Of a DNA stretch of 64,000 nucleotides, positions 1 to 7,649 are shown in pieces (within the stretch, counting starts at the first letter, position 1; each line of letters opens with the position of its first letter). Where the stretch lies: assembly GCA_049322515.1 (NCBI GenBank), contig JBMOQW010000012.1:1-64000 (forward strand). Reading direction: 5' to 3'. The position numbers and the translations under genes were made by a program. The notes under the pieces are model-generated. The model was not told the DNA's origin. It saw only the letters and a program-made list of their open reading frames with translations, and searched no databases. Origin of the DNA: Parasulfuritortus sp049322515 (GTDB taxonomy: Bacteria; Pseudomonadota; Gammaproteobacteria; Burkholderiales; Thiobacillaceae).

Positions 1-1
1 G

Positions 2-78
2 TGGTTGCGGGGACAGGATTTGAACCTGTGACCTTCGGGTTATGAGCCCGACGAGCTGCCAGACTGCTCCACCCCGCG
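2..78 (-). tRNA. Initiator tRNA-fMet (anticodon CAU)
   Basis: The reverse complement folds as a 77-nt tRNA with an encoded CCA. The acceptor begins C1 and has A72, so the first pair is mismatched. The anticodon stem carries three consecutive G-C pairs next to the CAU loop. Both are hallmarks of the initiator rather than the elongator methionine tRNA. It supplies formyl-Met-tRNA for translation start. A strong promoter lies about 60 bases upstream on the same strand (138-166). Confidence 0.97.
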
Positions 79-137
79 CCCGTTCAACCTCGCTGCTTTG
101 CTTTCGCTGGGCAACGTCGTTTGCGTTGAGAGGCCGA

Positions 138-166
138 ATTATGGAGATACCTCCCAAACGTGTCAA
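138..166 (-). promoter_or_regulatory. Sigma70-type promoter of the tRNA-fMet gene
   Basis: On the minus strand TTGACA (166-161) is followed by a 17-bp spacer and CATAAT (143-138). This is a perfect -35 and a 5/6 match at -10. The bases just after the -10 (TCGGCCT) are GC-rich, a discriminator typical of growth-rate-controlled stable-RNA promoters. The tRNA starts about 60 bases downstream. The rest of 79-272 holds no gene. Confidence 0.8.
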
Positions 167-272
167 CACTTTTTCCAGAGAAAATTTCATGCTGCCGAAG
201 CACGAGGATTCGTCGCACATGGCTTCGCGCGTCGGCCTATGATCTTCACATTCCTCTTTGGGAGCGCCCGGC

Positions 273-1457
273 ATGATTCCCCGCTTTTCCATAGCCGCCT
301 TGCCACGGCTCGAGTTTGGCTCCGGTTCCCTGGCCCAGTTGGCTGAGTTGATCCGCCCATTCGGCACTCATGCGCTGATCGTCGGGGGTGCGCGCTCCTT
401 CTTCGAAGGATCGCATTGGCCGGACGTGAAAAGCCACTTGCATGCCGCAGGCATCCGCCATTCGTTGGCTAAGGTCAGTGGCGAACCTTCGCCTGAATTG
501 ATCGACGATCTGGTTTTGGCCCATCGCGATTCGGGAATCAGCTGTGTGGTCGGCATCGGAGGTGGCAGCGCCCTCGATGCGGCCAAAGCCATCGCTGGTT
601 TGCTGGTCCCTGGCAACTCGGTCATGGATCATCTCGAAGGTGTCGGCCCCGAGTTGCCCTACCGTGGCCCGGCGACCCCCTTCGTGGCAATCCCGACAAC
701 GGCCGGGACCGGCTCGGAAGCCACCAAGAATGCGGTCCTCAGCCGGCCGGGCCCGAATGGCTTCAAGAAGTCGTTCCGGGATGCGCAACTGGTGGCGCGC
801 ATCGCCCTCGTCGATCCGGATCTGCTGGCCAGTTGCCCGCCTGAGTTGATCGCCGCCAATGGCATGGACGCCTTAACGCAACTACTGGAGTCTTATGTCT
901 CGGCACGCGCCAATCCGCTGACCGACGCGCTGGCACTGAGCGGCTTGGCGACGGTCCGGGACAGCCTGATGGCCTGGTATCGGAACCCCGGGGATGCCGC
1001 GACCGCACGGGCCGGCATGGCCTATGCTGCGTACCTATCGGGCGTGACCCTGGCCCAGGCCGGCCTGGGTTCCGTTCACGGTGTGGCGGCGCCACTAGGC
1101 GCGTATTTTCCGATCCCTCATGGCGTGGCCTGCGGCACTCTGGTCGCGGAAGCCACACGGATCAATATTCAGAGCATGGAGGAACGGGCCCCGGGGCATC
1201 CTGCGCTGGACAAGTACGCGGAGGTTGGCCGTCTGCTCACCGGCGAGCCGCTCCCTGACCCCGCCGCCCGCGCCGCTCTGATCGAGCAACTGTCCCACTG
1301 GTGCGAGGTGCTCAGCATTCCCCGACTGGGCCACTATGGCGTGACGAGTGCAGACATCGGACGACTGGTCGCCAACAGCCGGGGCAGCAGCATGAAGACC
1401 AACCCGATCGCACTGACTGATGCCGAGATTGCCACGCTGATCCAGTCCAGGATTTGA
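273..1457 (+). CDS. Iron-type (group III) alcohol dehydrogenase
   Basis: Cytosolic NAD(P)-dependent oxidoreductase of the Fe-ADH family, 394 aa. The nucleotide-binding motif GIGGGSALDAAKA is at residues 94-106 and PTTAGTGSEAT at 141-151. Expected metal ligands D199, H269 and H283 are present. The fourth, usually His four residues after the Asp, is Gln (Q203 in MDALTQLLESY), so metal content or activity could differ. ATG 273 is chosen over an upstream TTG (258) because GGGAG lies 8 bases before it. The gene stands alone, divergent from the tRNA and convergent with recX. The substrate cannot be inferred. Confidence 0.9.
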   Translation: MIPRFSIAALPRLEFGSGSLAQLAELIRPFGTHALIVGGARSFFEGSHWPDVKSHLHAAGIRHSLAKVSGEPSPELIDDLVLAHRDSGISCVVGIGGGSALDAAKAIAGLLVPGNSVMDHLEGVGPELPYRGPATPFVAIPTTAGTGSEATKNAVLSRPGPNGFKKSFRDAQLVARIALVDPDLLASCPPELIAANGMDALTQLLESYVSARANPLTDALALSGLATVRDSLMAWYRNPGDAATARAGMAYAAYLSGVTLAQAGLGSVHGVAAPLGAYFPIPHGVACGTLVAEATRINIQSMEERAPGHPALDKYAEVGRLLTGEPLPDPAARAALIEQLSHWCEVLSIPRLGHYGVTSADIGRLVANSRGSSMKTNPIALTDAEIATLIQSRI

Positions 1458-1467
1458 ATCGCCGCCG

Positions 1468-1899
1468 CTATTCTTCGTCGCGACCGCCCACCACCCGCTG
1501 CGCGATGTCGAGCGGAAAGCCACGCCCGGCCAGAAAACGCAGTTGTCGCGCGCGCTCGGCGGCGTCGATCGGTGCCTGCCCGAACTTCTTCAACCATACC
1601 GCCCGCGCGCCCTCCAGATCGGCGTCTCTTGCCGCACGCACGGCCTCGGCGGCCACCGCATCAGGCACGCCATGGGCACGCAGGTCAGCCTTAAGACGCA
1701 AACTACCGTGACGACCGGCACGGGCATGCGCCAGGCTTTCGGCGTAGCGCTCATTGGAGAGCAGGTTTTCCCGCTCCAGGGCGTCGAGCAAGGCATCAAT
1801 CTCGTCCGCTTCGCCATGGACTGCCAGTTTGCGGGCCAATTCGGCCCGGCTGTGCTCACGCCGGGCCAGCAGGTTGAGCGCGCGTTCGCGCAGGGTCAT
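1468..1899 (-). CDS. recX: Regulatory protein RecX
   Basis: Small helical protein (143 aa) that binds RecA filaments and limits recombination and SOS activity. The sequence shows the family's repeated three-helix arrangement, beginning MTLRERALNLLARREHSR and containing LLSNERYAESLAHAR. Its start overlaps the recA stop by four bases (ATGA at 1896-1899), so the two are translationally coupled. A shared recA-recX transcript is the usual arrangement. No separate promoter is visible. Confidence 0.95.
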   Translation of the reverse strand: MTLRERALNLLARREHSRAELARKLAVHGEADEIDALLDALERENLLSNERYAESLAHARAGRHGSLRLKADLRAHGVPDAVAAEAVRAARDADLEGARAVWLKKFGQAPIDAAERARQLRFLAGRGFPLDIAQRVVGGRDEE

Positions 1900-2912
1900 T
1901 CGGCAGTGGCTTCGCCCGGCGTCTTGACGCCCAGGATCTTGCGGATCTGCGCCTCGATCTCGGCGGCGATGTCGGCGTGCTCCCTGAGATATTCGCGGGC
2001 GTTGTCCTTGCCCTGGCCGATCTTCTCGCCCTGGTAAGCGTACCACGCGCCGGATTTGTCGATCAGCTTGTGGGCGACGCCCAGCTCGATGATCTCGCCT
2101 TCGCGCGAAATGCCCTGGCCGTACAGGATGTCGAACAACGCCTCCTTGAACGGCGGCGCGACCTTGTTCTTGACCACCTTGACCCGGGTTTCCGAACCGA
2201 CCACCTCGTCGCCCTTCTTGATCGCGCCGATGCGCCGGATGTCCAGACGGACCGAGGCGTAGAACTTGAGGGCATTGCCGCCGGTGGTGGTTTCCGGGCT
2301 GCCGAACATGACGCCGATCTTCATGCGGATCTGGTTGATGAAGATGACCAGGGTGTTGGTGCGTTTGATGTTGGCGGTCAGCTTGCGCAACGCCTGACTC
2401 ATCAGCCGGGCTTGCAGGCCGACGTGGGAATCGCCCATTTCGCCCTCGATTTCCGCCTTCGGGGTCAGGGCCGCGACCGAGTCGATGACGATGACGTCGA
2501 CCGCGCTGGACCGGACCAGCATGTCGGCAATCTCCAGTGCCTGCTCGCCGGTGTCCGGCTGCGAGATCAGCAGATCGCCAATGTTGACGCCCAATTTCTG
2601 TGCGTAGACCGGGTCGAGTGCATGCTCGGCGTCGATGAAGGCGGCGGTGCCACCCATCTTCTGCATCTCGGCCACCACTTGCAGGGTCAGCGTGGTCTTG
2701 CCGGACGACTCCGGTCCGTAGATCTCGACGATGCGGCCACGCGGCAGGCCGCCCACCCCCAAGGCCACGTCGAGTCCGAGCGAGCCGGTCGAGACGACCT
2801 GCAAATCCTCGTACAGGCTGCCGTCGCCCATCTTCATGATCGAACCCTTGCCGAACTGCTTTTCGATCTGCGACAGGGCCGCGGCCAGGGCCTTGCTCTT
2901 GTTTTCGTCCAT
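1896..2912 (-). CDS. recA: Recombinase RecA
   Basis: DNA-dependent ATPase that pairs homologous strands and triggers LexA self-cleavage, 338 aa. Walker A GPESSGKT is at residues 66-73 and Walker B is VIVIDSVAAL. The C-terminal tail is short. GGAG lies 9 bases before the ATG. Only 29 bases separate it from pncC, and I see no CTGT-N8-ACAG LexA box there or in the end of pncC, so recA may be read from the upstream operon or from a diverged operator. Confidence 0.99.
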   Translation of the reverse strand: MDENKSKALAAALSQIEKQFGKGSIMKMGDGSLYEDLQVVSTGSLGLDVALGVGGLPRGRIVEIYGPESSGKTTLTLQVVAEMQKMGGTAAFIDAEHALDPVYAQKLGVNIGDLLISQPDTGEQALEIADMLVRSSAVDVIVIDSVAALTPKAEIEGEMGDSHVGLQARLMSQALRKLTANIKRTNTLVIFINQIRMKIGVMFGSPETTTGGNALKFYASVRLDIRRIGAIKKGDEVVGSETRVKVVKNKVAPPFKEALFDILYGQGISREGEIIELGVAHKLIDKSGAWYAYQGEKIGQGKDNAREYLREHADIAAEIEAQIRKILGVKTPGEATAE

Positions 2913-2941
2913 CTTGCGATTCTCCAGTTTGGCTCGGGCGA

Positions 2942-3448
2942 TTATGGCATGGTCGCCAAGATCGCCCGCATCTCACTTAATGCATATTCGACCGCATGCA
3001 TTCGTACCAGCCTGCGGTCGCCGTCGAAGTGTCGGGTGTTCGCGATGACCGGCTGCCCGGTCACCGCCCAGGCGAAACATACCGTGCCCACAGGCTTGAA
3101 AGCTGAGCCTCCGCCTGGCCCGGCGATGCCGCTGATGGCGAAGGCGGCCCGCGCGTGACTGTGGCGCAACACCCCCTCGGCCATGGCACATACCGTGGCT
3201 TCGCTGACCGCGCCCTGCGCGTCCAGGGTAACTTCGGGCACGCCCAGCTGCTCGGTCTTGGCGGCGTTGCTATAGGTGACGAAACCGCGATCGAACCAGG
3301 CCGAACTGCCCGGCACGGCGGTGATCGCCTGCGCCGCCCAGCCGCCGGTGCAGGATTCCGCCGCAGCCAGCATCCAACCACGCGCCATGAGCGCCTGGCC
3401 CAACGCCGCGGCATTGTTTTCCAAATCATCCTGAGTCAATTCAACCAT
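2942..3448 (-). CDS. pncC: Nicotinamide-nucleotide amidase (CinA C-terminal domain family)
   Basis: Stand-alone CinA C-terminal domain, 168 aa, expected to deamidate NMN to NaMN in pyridine nucleotide recycling. Family motifs are ESCTGGWAAQAIT near residue 32, VTYSNAAKTEQLGV, and AISGIAGPGGG with KPVGTV. The N-terminal molybdopterin-like domain of full-length CinA is absent, as is normal for PncC. ATG 3448 is chosen over a start 21 bases upstream because the family starts near this point. It overlaps the pgpA end by 13 bases. The cinA/pncC-recA-recX order is common in proteobacteria. Confidence 0.93.
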   Translation of the reverse strand: MVELTQDDLENNAAALGQALMARGWMLAAAESCTGGWAAQAITAVPGSSAWFDRGFVTYSNAAKTEQLGVPEVTLDAQGAVSEATVCAMAEGVLRHSHARAAFAISGIAGPGGGSAFKPVGTVCFAWAVTGQPVIANTRHFDGDRRLVRMHAVEYALSEMRAILATMP

Positions 3449-3921
3449 GCCGTGAGACCCCACAGACACAAGATCGCGTAACCGGCGGCCAGCACATCAT
3501 CGAGCATCACCCCAAGCCCACCCGGCACACGTGCGTCGAACCAGGCGATGGGAAACGGTTTCCAGATGTCGAACAGGCGGAACAGCACGAAGGCCAGGCC
3601 ATAGCCCCAGCCATGCTGCGGCGCGAAGGGCAGCACGATCAGGAAGGCGACGATCTCGTCCCAGACGATGCCGCCGTGATCGTGTTCTCCAAGCGCACGC
3701 CCGGCCACCTCGCACACCCAAACACCGACCCCCAGGGCGATCGCGATCAGGCCCCAGTAAAGCAGTGCGGGCAGGCCCTGGATCAGGACATAGATCGGCA
3801 GCGCAACCAGGGTACCGGCGGTTCCAGGTCCCTTGGGGACCAGGCCGGCGCCGAAGCCGAAGGCCATGAAATGCGCCGGATGGGCGCGCAGAAACCGCCC
3901 GTCAGGCCGCAAAGTGGTCAA
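3436..3921 (-). CDS. pgpA: Phosphatidylglycerophosphatase A
   Basis: Inner-membrane lipid phosphatase (161 aa) that makes phosphatidylglycerol from its phosphate precursor. Conserved motifs are GFGAGLVPKGPGTAGT, HGGIVWDEIVAF, FDIWKPFPI and GLGVMLDDVLAAGY; the acidic residues bind the catalytic metal. Several hydrophobic helices are evident. The start is a TTG inside thiL (20-base overlap); the next ATG, at 3867, would cut into the conserved N-terminus. It is in an operon with thiL and pncC. Confidence 0.93.
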   Translation of the reverse strand: MTTLRPDGRFLRAHPAHFMAFGFGAGLVPKGPGTAGTLVALPIYVLIQGLPALLYWGLIAIALGVGVWVCEVAGRALGEHDHGGIVWDEIVAFLIVLPFAPQHGWGYGLAFVLFRLFDIWKPFPIAWFDARVPGGLGVMLDDVLAAGYAILCLWGLTAWLN

Positions 3922-4846
3922 AGCCGCGCCCCTCGATCTCGATCATTTCACCCTCGGCTCCCCGGCAGACCAGTCCGGTCCCGGTGACGATCCGTCCGAT
4001 CGGGGTCACCGCGATGCCCGCCTCATGCCCTGCGCGTCGTACCGCTTCGGCCTGCTCTGGCGCGGCGGTAAAGCAGAGCTCGTAGTCGTCGCCTCCGGTC
4101 AGCGCGCACGACAAGGCCATCGATTCGCCCGGCCACGCCACCGGCACCCGATCCGCCCAGATCTCGGCGGCCACGCCGGAACGCGCCAGGACATGGCCGA
4201 CATCCGCGAGCAAGCCATCGGAAACATCGATCGCGGCATGGGCAATTCCGCGCAGGGCCAGGCCGAGCGCCACGCGCGGCGTGGGACGGTCGAGCCGGTC
4301 GCGGCAGTCGCGCAAGACCGGATCAGGCAGACTCAACTCGCCGCGCGCCTGACGCAAGGCCAAGGCCGCGCCGCCCAGTTCGCCGGACACCCAGAGGTCA
4401 TCGCCGACCCGCGCGCCATCGCGGCGCAGCGCCTGGCCGGCCGGGATCTCGCCGAGGATGGTCACGTTGATGTTCAAGGGGCCACCGGTGGTGTCCCCTC
4501 CGACCAACTCGACCCCCTGCTGGTCGGCCAGCGCGTGGAAGCCCCGTGCGAAGGCCGCCAGCCAGGCCTCGTCCGGACCGGGCAGGGCGAGCGAAAGCAA
4601 CGCCCAGCGGGGCGTGGCGCCCATCGCCGCAAGGTCAGAAAGATTGACCGCCAGGGCCTTGTGGCCCAGCCCTTCCGGATCGGTCTCGGGAAAGAAGTGG
4701 CGTCCCGCGACCAGCATGTCGGCCGAGATCGCCAGGTCCCGGCCCGGACTCGGGCGCAGCAGGGCGGCGTCGTCGCCGACCCCGAGAATCGCCGTGCGCG
4801 CCGGCCGGGTGAAATAGCGCGCGATGAGGTCGAACTCGGAGGCCAT
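3902..4846 (-). CDS. thiL: Thiamine-monophosphate kinase
   Basis: Phosphorylates thiamine monophosphate to the active cofactor TPP, 314 aa. It has the AIR-synthase-like ATP-binding fold: GVGDDAALL near residue 22, ISADMLVAGRHF with the metal-binding Asp, NLSDLAAMGATP, and GGDTTGG. The DVSDGLLADVGH motif follows in the second half. It starts 8 bases after nusB stops. The nusB-thiL-pgpA order is typical of proteobacteria. Confidence 0.96.
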   Translation of the reverse strand: MASEFDLIARYFTRPARTAILGVGDDAALLRPSPGRDLAISADMLVAGRHFFPETDPEGLGHKALAVNLSDLAAMGATPRWALLSLALPGPDEAWLAAFARGFHALADQQGVELVGGDTTGGPLNINVTILGEIPAGQALRRDGARVGDDLWVSGELGGAALALRQARGELSLPDPVLRDCRDRLDRPTPRVALGLALRGIAHAAIDVSDGLLADVGHVLARSGVAAEIWADRVPVAWPGESMALSCALTGGDDYELCFTAAPEQAEAVRRAGHEAGIAVTPIGRIVTGTGLVCRGAEGEMIEIEGRGFDHFAA

Positions 4847-4854
4847 GTCGGCCG

Positions 4855-5298
4855 TCAGGGGCGCCCCGCCGCCTCGATCTCGACGGCGCGTACGCTCTTG
4901 GCCAGCTTGTCCAGCACGCCGTTGACGTACTTGTGGCCATCGGTGCCACCGTAAGCCTTGGCCAGGTTGACCGCCTCGTTGATGGCCACCTTGTAAGGCA
5001 CGTCGAGGCTGTGTTGAAGCTCGTACGCCCCGATCAGCAGGATGCCATGCTCGATCGGCGAGAGTTGCTCGATCGGCCGGTCGAGATGCGCGACCAGGGT
5101 CTGGTTGAGCGCGTCCGCCTCGGCCAGGACACCGCTCAGCAGGGTAGTCAGGAACTCGATGTTGGCGTCGGCAAACTCCTCCGCCTCTTCGGCCTGGACC
5201 CGCAGACGAGCATAATCGTCACCGGTCAGGCGCCATTGGTACAGGGCGCGCAGGACCAATTCTCGGGACAGGCGGCGATTGCCGCGCTTCTTGCTCAT
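4855..5298 (-). CDS. nusB: Transcription antitermination factor NusB
   Basis: Small helical RNA-binding protein (147 aa) that binds boxA with S10 in rRNA antitermination complexes. Family signatures are RELVLRALYQWRLTG, FLTTLLSGV and the C-terminal DVPYKVAINEAVNLAK with GTDGHKYVNGVLDKL. ATG 5298 is chosen because it forms an ATGA overlap with the ribH stop; the frame stays open 12 codons further upstream without a better start. S10 itself is encoded at 61533-61844. Confidence 0.96.
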   Translation of the reverse strand: MSKKRGNRRLSRELVLRALYQWRLTGDDYARLRVQAEEAEEFADANIEFLTTLLSGVLAEADALNQTLVAHLDRPIEQLSPIEHGILLIGAYELQHSLDVPYKVAINEAVNLAKAYGGTDGHKYVNGVLDKLAKSVRAVEIEAAGRP

Positions 5299-5765
5299 AA
5301 GGTCTTCAGCAAACGGGCCATTTCCACGGCGCAATGGGCCACATCACGGCCCTTCTCGGTCATCCGGGCCATGGCCTGGTGCTCGTTTTCGGTGGTCAAC
5401 ACGGCATTGCCAACCGGCACGCCGGTATCCAACTGCACCCGGGTGATGCCGGATGCCATTTCGTTGGCGACGATCTCGAAATGATAGGTATCGCCGCGGA
5501 TCACCGCGCCCAGGGCGATCAGCGCGTCATATTTGCCTGATTCGGCCATTTTCTTGAGCGCCAAGGGAAGCTCCAGCGCCCCAGGCACGGTGACCAGGAC
5601 GATGTCCTGCTCACCGACACCGACCTTGACCAGCGTCGCGCGGGCGGCCGACAGCAAGCCGTCGACGATGTCCTTGTTCCAGCGTGTCAGCGCGATGCCG
5701 ATGCGCAAACCGGCACCGTCCAGGCTGGCTTCGATCTCCGCGATGTTGTCCTTGCGTTCCGCCAT
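5295..5765 (-). CDS. ribH: 6,7-dimethyl-8-ribityllumazine synthase
   Basis: Penultimate step of riboflavin synthesis: condenses 3,4-dihydroxy-2-butanone 4-phosphate with the ribityl-pyrimidine, 156 aa. Conserved motifs are TRWNKDIVDGLLSAA, TVPGALELPLALK, GAVIRGDTYHFEIVANE and PVGNAVLTTENEHQA. It lies one base after ribBX and overlaps nusB by four, so it is part of a tightly coupled rib-nusB transcript. Confidence 0.97.
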   Translation of the reverse strand: MAERKDNIAEIEASLDGAGLRIGIALTRWNKDIVDGLLSAARATLVKVGVGEQDIVLVTVPGALELPLALKKMAESGKYDALIALGAVIRGDTYHFEIVANEMASGITRVQLDTGVPVGNAVLTTENEHQAMARMTEKGRDVAHCAVEMARLLKTL

Positions 5766-5766
5766 C

Positions 5767-6858
5767 TCATTGCCCCTCGAAATAGCCGGTCACTTCCAGA
5801 CCGAAGCCGTCCATGGCCGGCATCTTGCGCGGCGTGGCCAGCAGTTTCATCTTGCCAACGCCGAGATCGCGCAGAATCTGGGCGCCGGTCCCATAGTTGC
5901 GCAGGTCGAACTTGCGCGCCGGCTGCGGCTGGTCGGACGGCAGCGCGCGCTCGGCCAGTTCGTCGGCCGATTCGGGCCGATGCAGCAGGACGATCGCGCC
6001 CTTGCCCGCTTCGGCGACGATCTTGAGCGCCTTGGGCACCGAATAGGCGTGACCGGCTGCACCCGCGTCGAGCACGTCGATCAGCGACACCGGCTCATGC
6101 ACGCGCACCAGGGTTTCCTCGCCGGGGGTGATGTCACCCTTGGTCAGCGCAATGTGGGTGGCCTGGCTGATCTTGTCGCGATAGACCACCATGCGGAACT
6201 CGCCATGGGCGGTCTGGATGGCACGTTCACCGGCCCGCTCGACCAGGCTGTCGTTGGCCGCCCGGTAGTGGATCAGGTCGGCAATCGTGCCGATCTTGAG
6301 GCCGTGTTCCTTGGCGTACTCGATCAGGTCCGGCAGACGCGCCATGGTGCCGTCTTCCCTGAGGATCTCGCAGATCACGGCGGCCGGCTCCAGGCCCGCC
6401 ATGGCGGCCAGGTCGCAGCCCGCCTCGGTGTGTCCGGCGCGTACCAGCACGCCCCCCTCCTGGGCACGCAAGGGGAAGATGTGACCGGGCTGAATGATGT
6501 CGGTCGGCTTGGCCTGCTTGGCCACGGCGGCCAGGATGGTGACCGCGCGGTCAGCGGCCGAAATCCCCGTGGTGACGCCTTCGGCGGCCTCGATCGAGAC
6601 CGTGAAGGCGGTGCCATGCGGGGTCTGGTTATCGCTCACCATCTGCTTCAGGCCGAGTTGCCGGCAGCGGGCATCGGTCAGGGTCAGGCAGATCAGGCCG
6701 CGGCCATGCTTGGCCATGAAGTTAATCGCCTCCGGGGTGACATGCTCGGCGGCCATCACCAGGTCGCCTTCGTTCTCGCGGTCCTCCTCGTCGACCAGGA
6801 TGACCATGCGGCCGGCCTTCAGCTCGGCGACGATTTCTTGGGTGCTTGCCAGAGTCAT
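5767..6858 (-). CDS. ribB: 3,4-dihydroxy-2-butanone 4-phosphate synthase with inactive-looking RibA-like domain (RibBX type)
   Basis: The N-terminal half (about residues 1-200) is a complete RibB: VDEEDRENEGDLVMAAE binds the metal and sugar phosphate, with HTEAGCDLAAMAGL and the acidic C-terminal motif. The C-terminal half resembles GTP cyclohydrolase II (HGEFRMVVYRDK, FDLRNYGTGAQILRDLGV) but the zinc-binding cysteine cluster expected after VRVHEP is missing. It therefore probably makes only the butanone phosphate, as in the RibBX hybrids reported in proteobacteria. A separate ribA would be needed elsewhere. ATG 6858 is chosen; it shares one base with the ribE stop. 363 aa. Confidence 0.93.
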   Translation of the reverse strand: MTLASTQEIVAELKAGRMVILVDEEDRENEGDLVMAAEHVTPEAINFMAKHGRGLICLTLTDARCRQLGLKQMVSDNQTPHGTAFTVSIEAAEGVTTGISAADRAVTILAAVAKQAKPTDIIQPGHIFPLRAQEGGVLVRAGHTEAGCDLAAMAGLEPAAVICEILREDGTMARLPDLIEYAKEHGLKIGTIADLIHYRAANDSLVERAGERAIQTAHGEFRMVVYRDKISQATHIALTKGDITPGEETLVRVHEPVSLIDVLDAGAAGHAYSVPKALKIVAEAGKGAIVLLHRPESADELAERALPSDQPQPARKFDLRNYGTGAQILRDLGVGKMKLLATPRKMPAMDGFGLEVTGYFEGQ

Positions 6859-7481
6859 CAATCTTTGTCCGTTTCTTGCGTGTAGGCCAACAGCCGCTCG
6901 GCGTAGCGCGCCAGCATGTCGGCCTCCAGGTTCACTTTGGCACCCGGCTTGAGATGCCGCAGCATGGTGTTTTCCAGGGTGTGCGGGATCAGGTTGATGG
7001 AGAAGTCGTTGCCGTGCACCGTGTTCACGGTGAGTGACACGCCGTTCACCGCGACCGAGCCCTTGACCGCCATGTAGCGCCCCAGGGTGCCCGGCGCACG
7101 GAGGTCGAGCCGCCAGCTGGCCTCCGGGTCGGTCGCCGAGACGGGGGCGAAGTGGATCACTTCGCCGACGCCATCGACGTGGCCGGAGACGATATGCCCG
7201 CCCAGGTGGTCGGACACGCGCAGGGCCTTTTCCAGGTTGACCAGATCGCCAGGGGTGAAGCCAATGGTGCAGTTGAAAGTTTCCCGGGAGACATCCACCG
7301 AAAAATGCTCGGCGCTGCGTTCGACCACGGTGAGACAGACGCCATTGCAGGCGATCGAGTCACCGAGGGCGACCTCAGTGAGATTGAGACCGCCACCGGC
7401 AATGCTGACGCGCGCGTCGCCGCCGCCTGTTTCAGTCAGGGAATGGATGTGGCCGACGGCCTGGATGATGCCGGTGAACAT
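6858..7481 (-). CDS. ribE: Riboflavin synthase, alpha subunit
   Basis: Dismutates two lumazines to riboflavin, 207 aa. It has two repeated lumazine-binding domains: MFTGIIQAVG, ACNGVCLTV and FSVDVSRET in the first; GGHIVSGHVDGVG, AVNGVSLTVN and INLIPHTLENT in the second. ATG 7481 matches the universal MFTGI start; the open frame upstream is not conserved. It is the first rib gene after the plus-strand insertion, so it needs its own promoter. A TAAAAT at 7521-7516 is a weak -10 candidate. I see no FMN riboswitch in the 168-base gap. Confidence 0.97.
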   Translation of the reverse strand: MFTGIIQAVGHIHSLTETGGGDARVSIAGGGLNLTEVALGDSIACNGVCLTVVERSAEHFSVDVSRETFNCTIGFTPGDLVNLEKALRVSDHLGGHIVSGHVDGVGEVIHFAPVSATDPEASWRLDLRAPGTLGRYMAVKGSVAVNGVSLTVNTVHGNDFSINLIPHTLENTMLRHLKPGAKVNLEADMLARYAERLLAYTQETDKD

Positions 7482-7649
7482 GACGGGCTCGGTTTTGAAA
7501 TAGCAAGGGATGGGCATTTTACGTTCTGCCCGGCGCCAGGAGAACAGAAAATCGTGTCCTTCAGTGGTTTACCCGCCGAAGCGCCCGTCCCTGCGCGAGC
7601 AGGTACACTGACGACCCAATAAGCACTTCGACCAAGGGGGTCACACGCC

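Noticed and set aside
1..79. Elongator tRNA-Met
   Set aside because: C1-A72 mismatch and three G-C pairs in the anticodon stem identify the initiator.
5767..6858. Bifunctional RibBA assignment
   Set aside because: The cysteine cluster required for GTP cyclohydrolase II zinc is absent.
7482..7649. FMN riboswitch before ribE
   Set aside because: The gap lacks the conserved RFN element blocks and is too short for a full one with expression platform.
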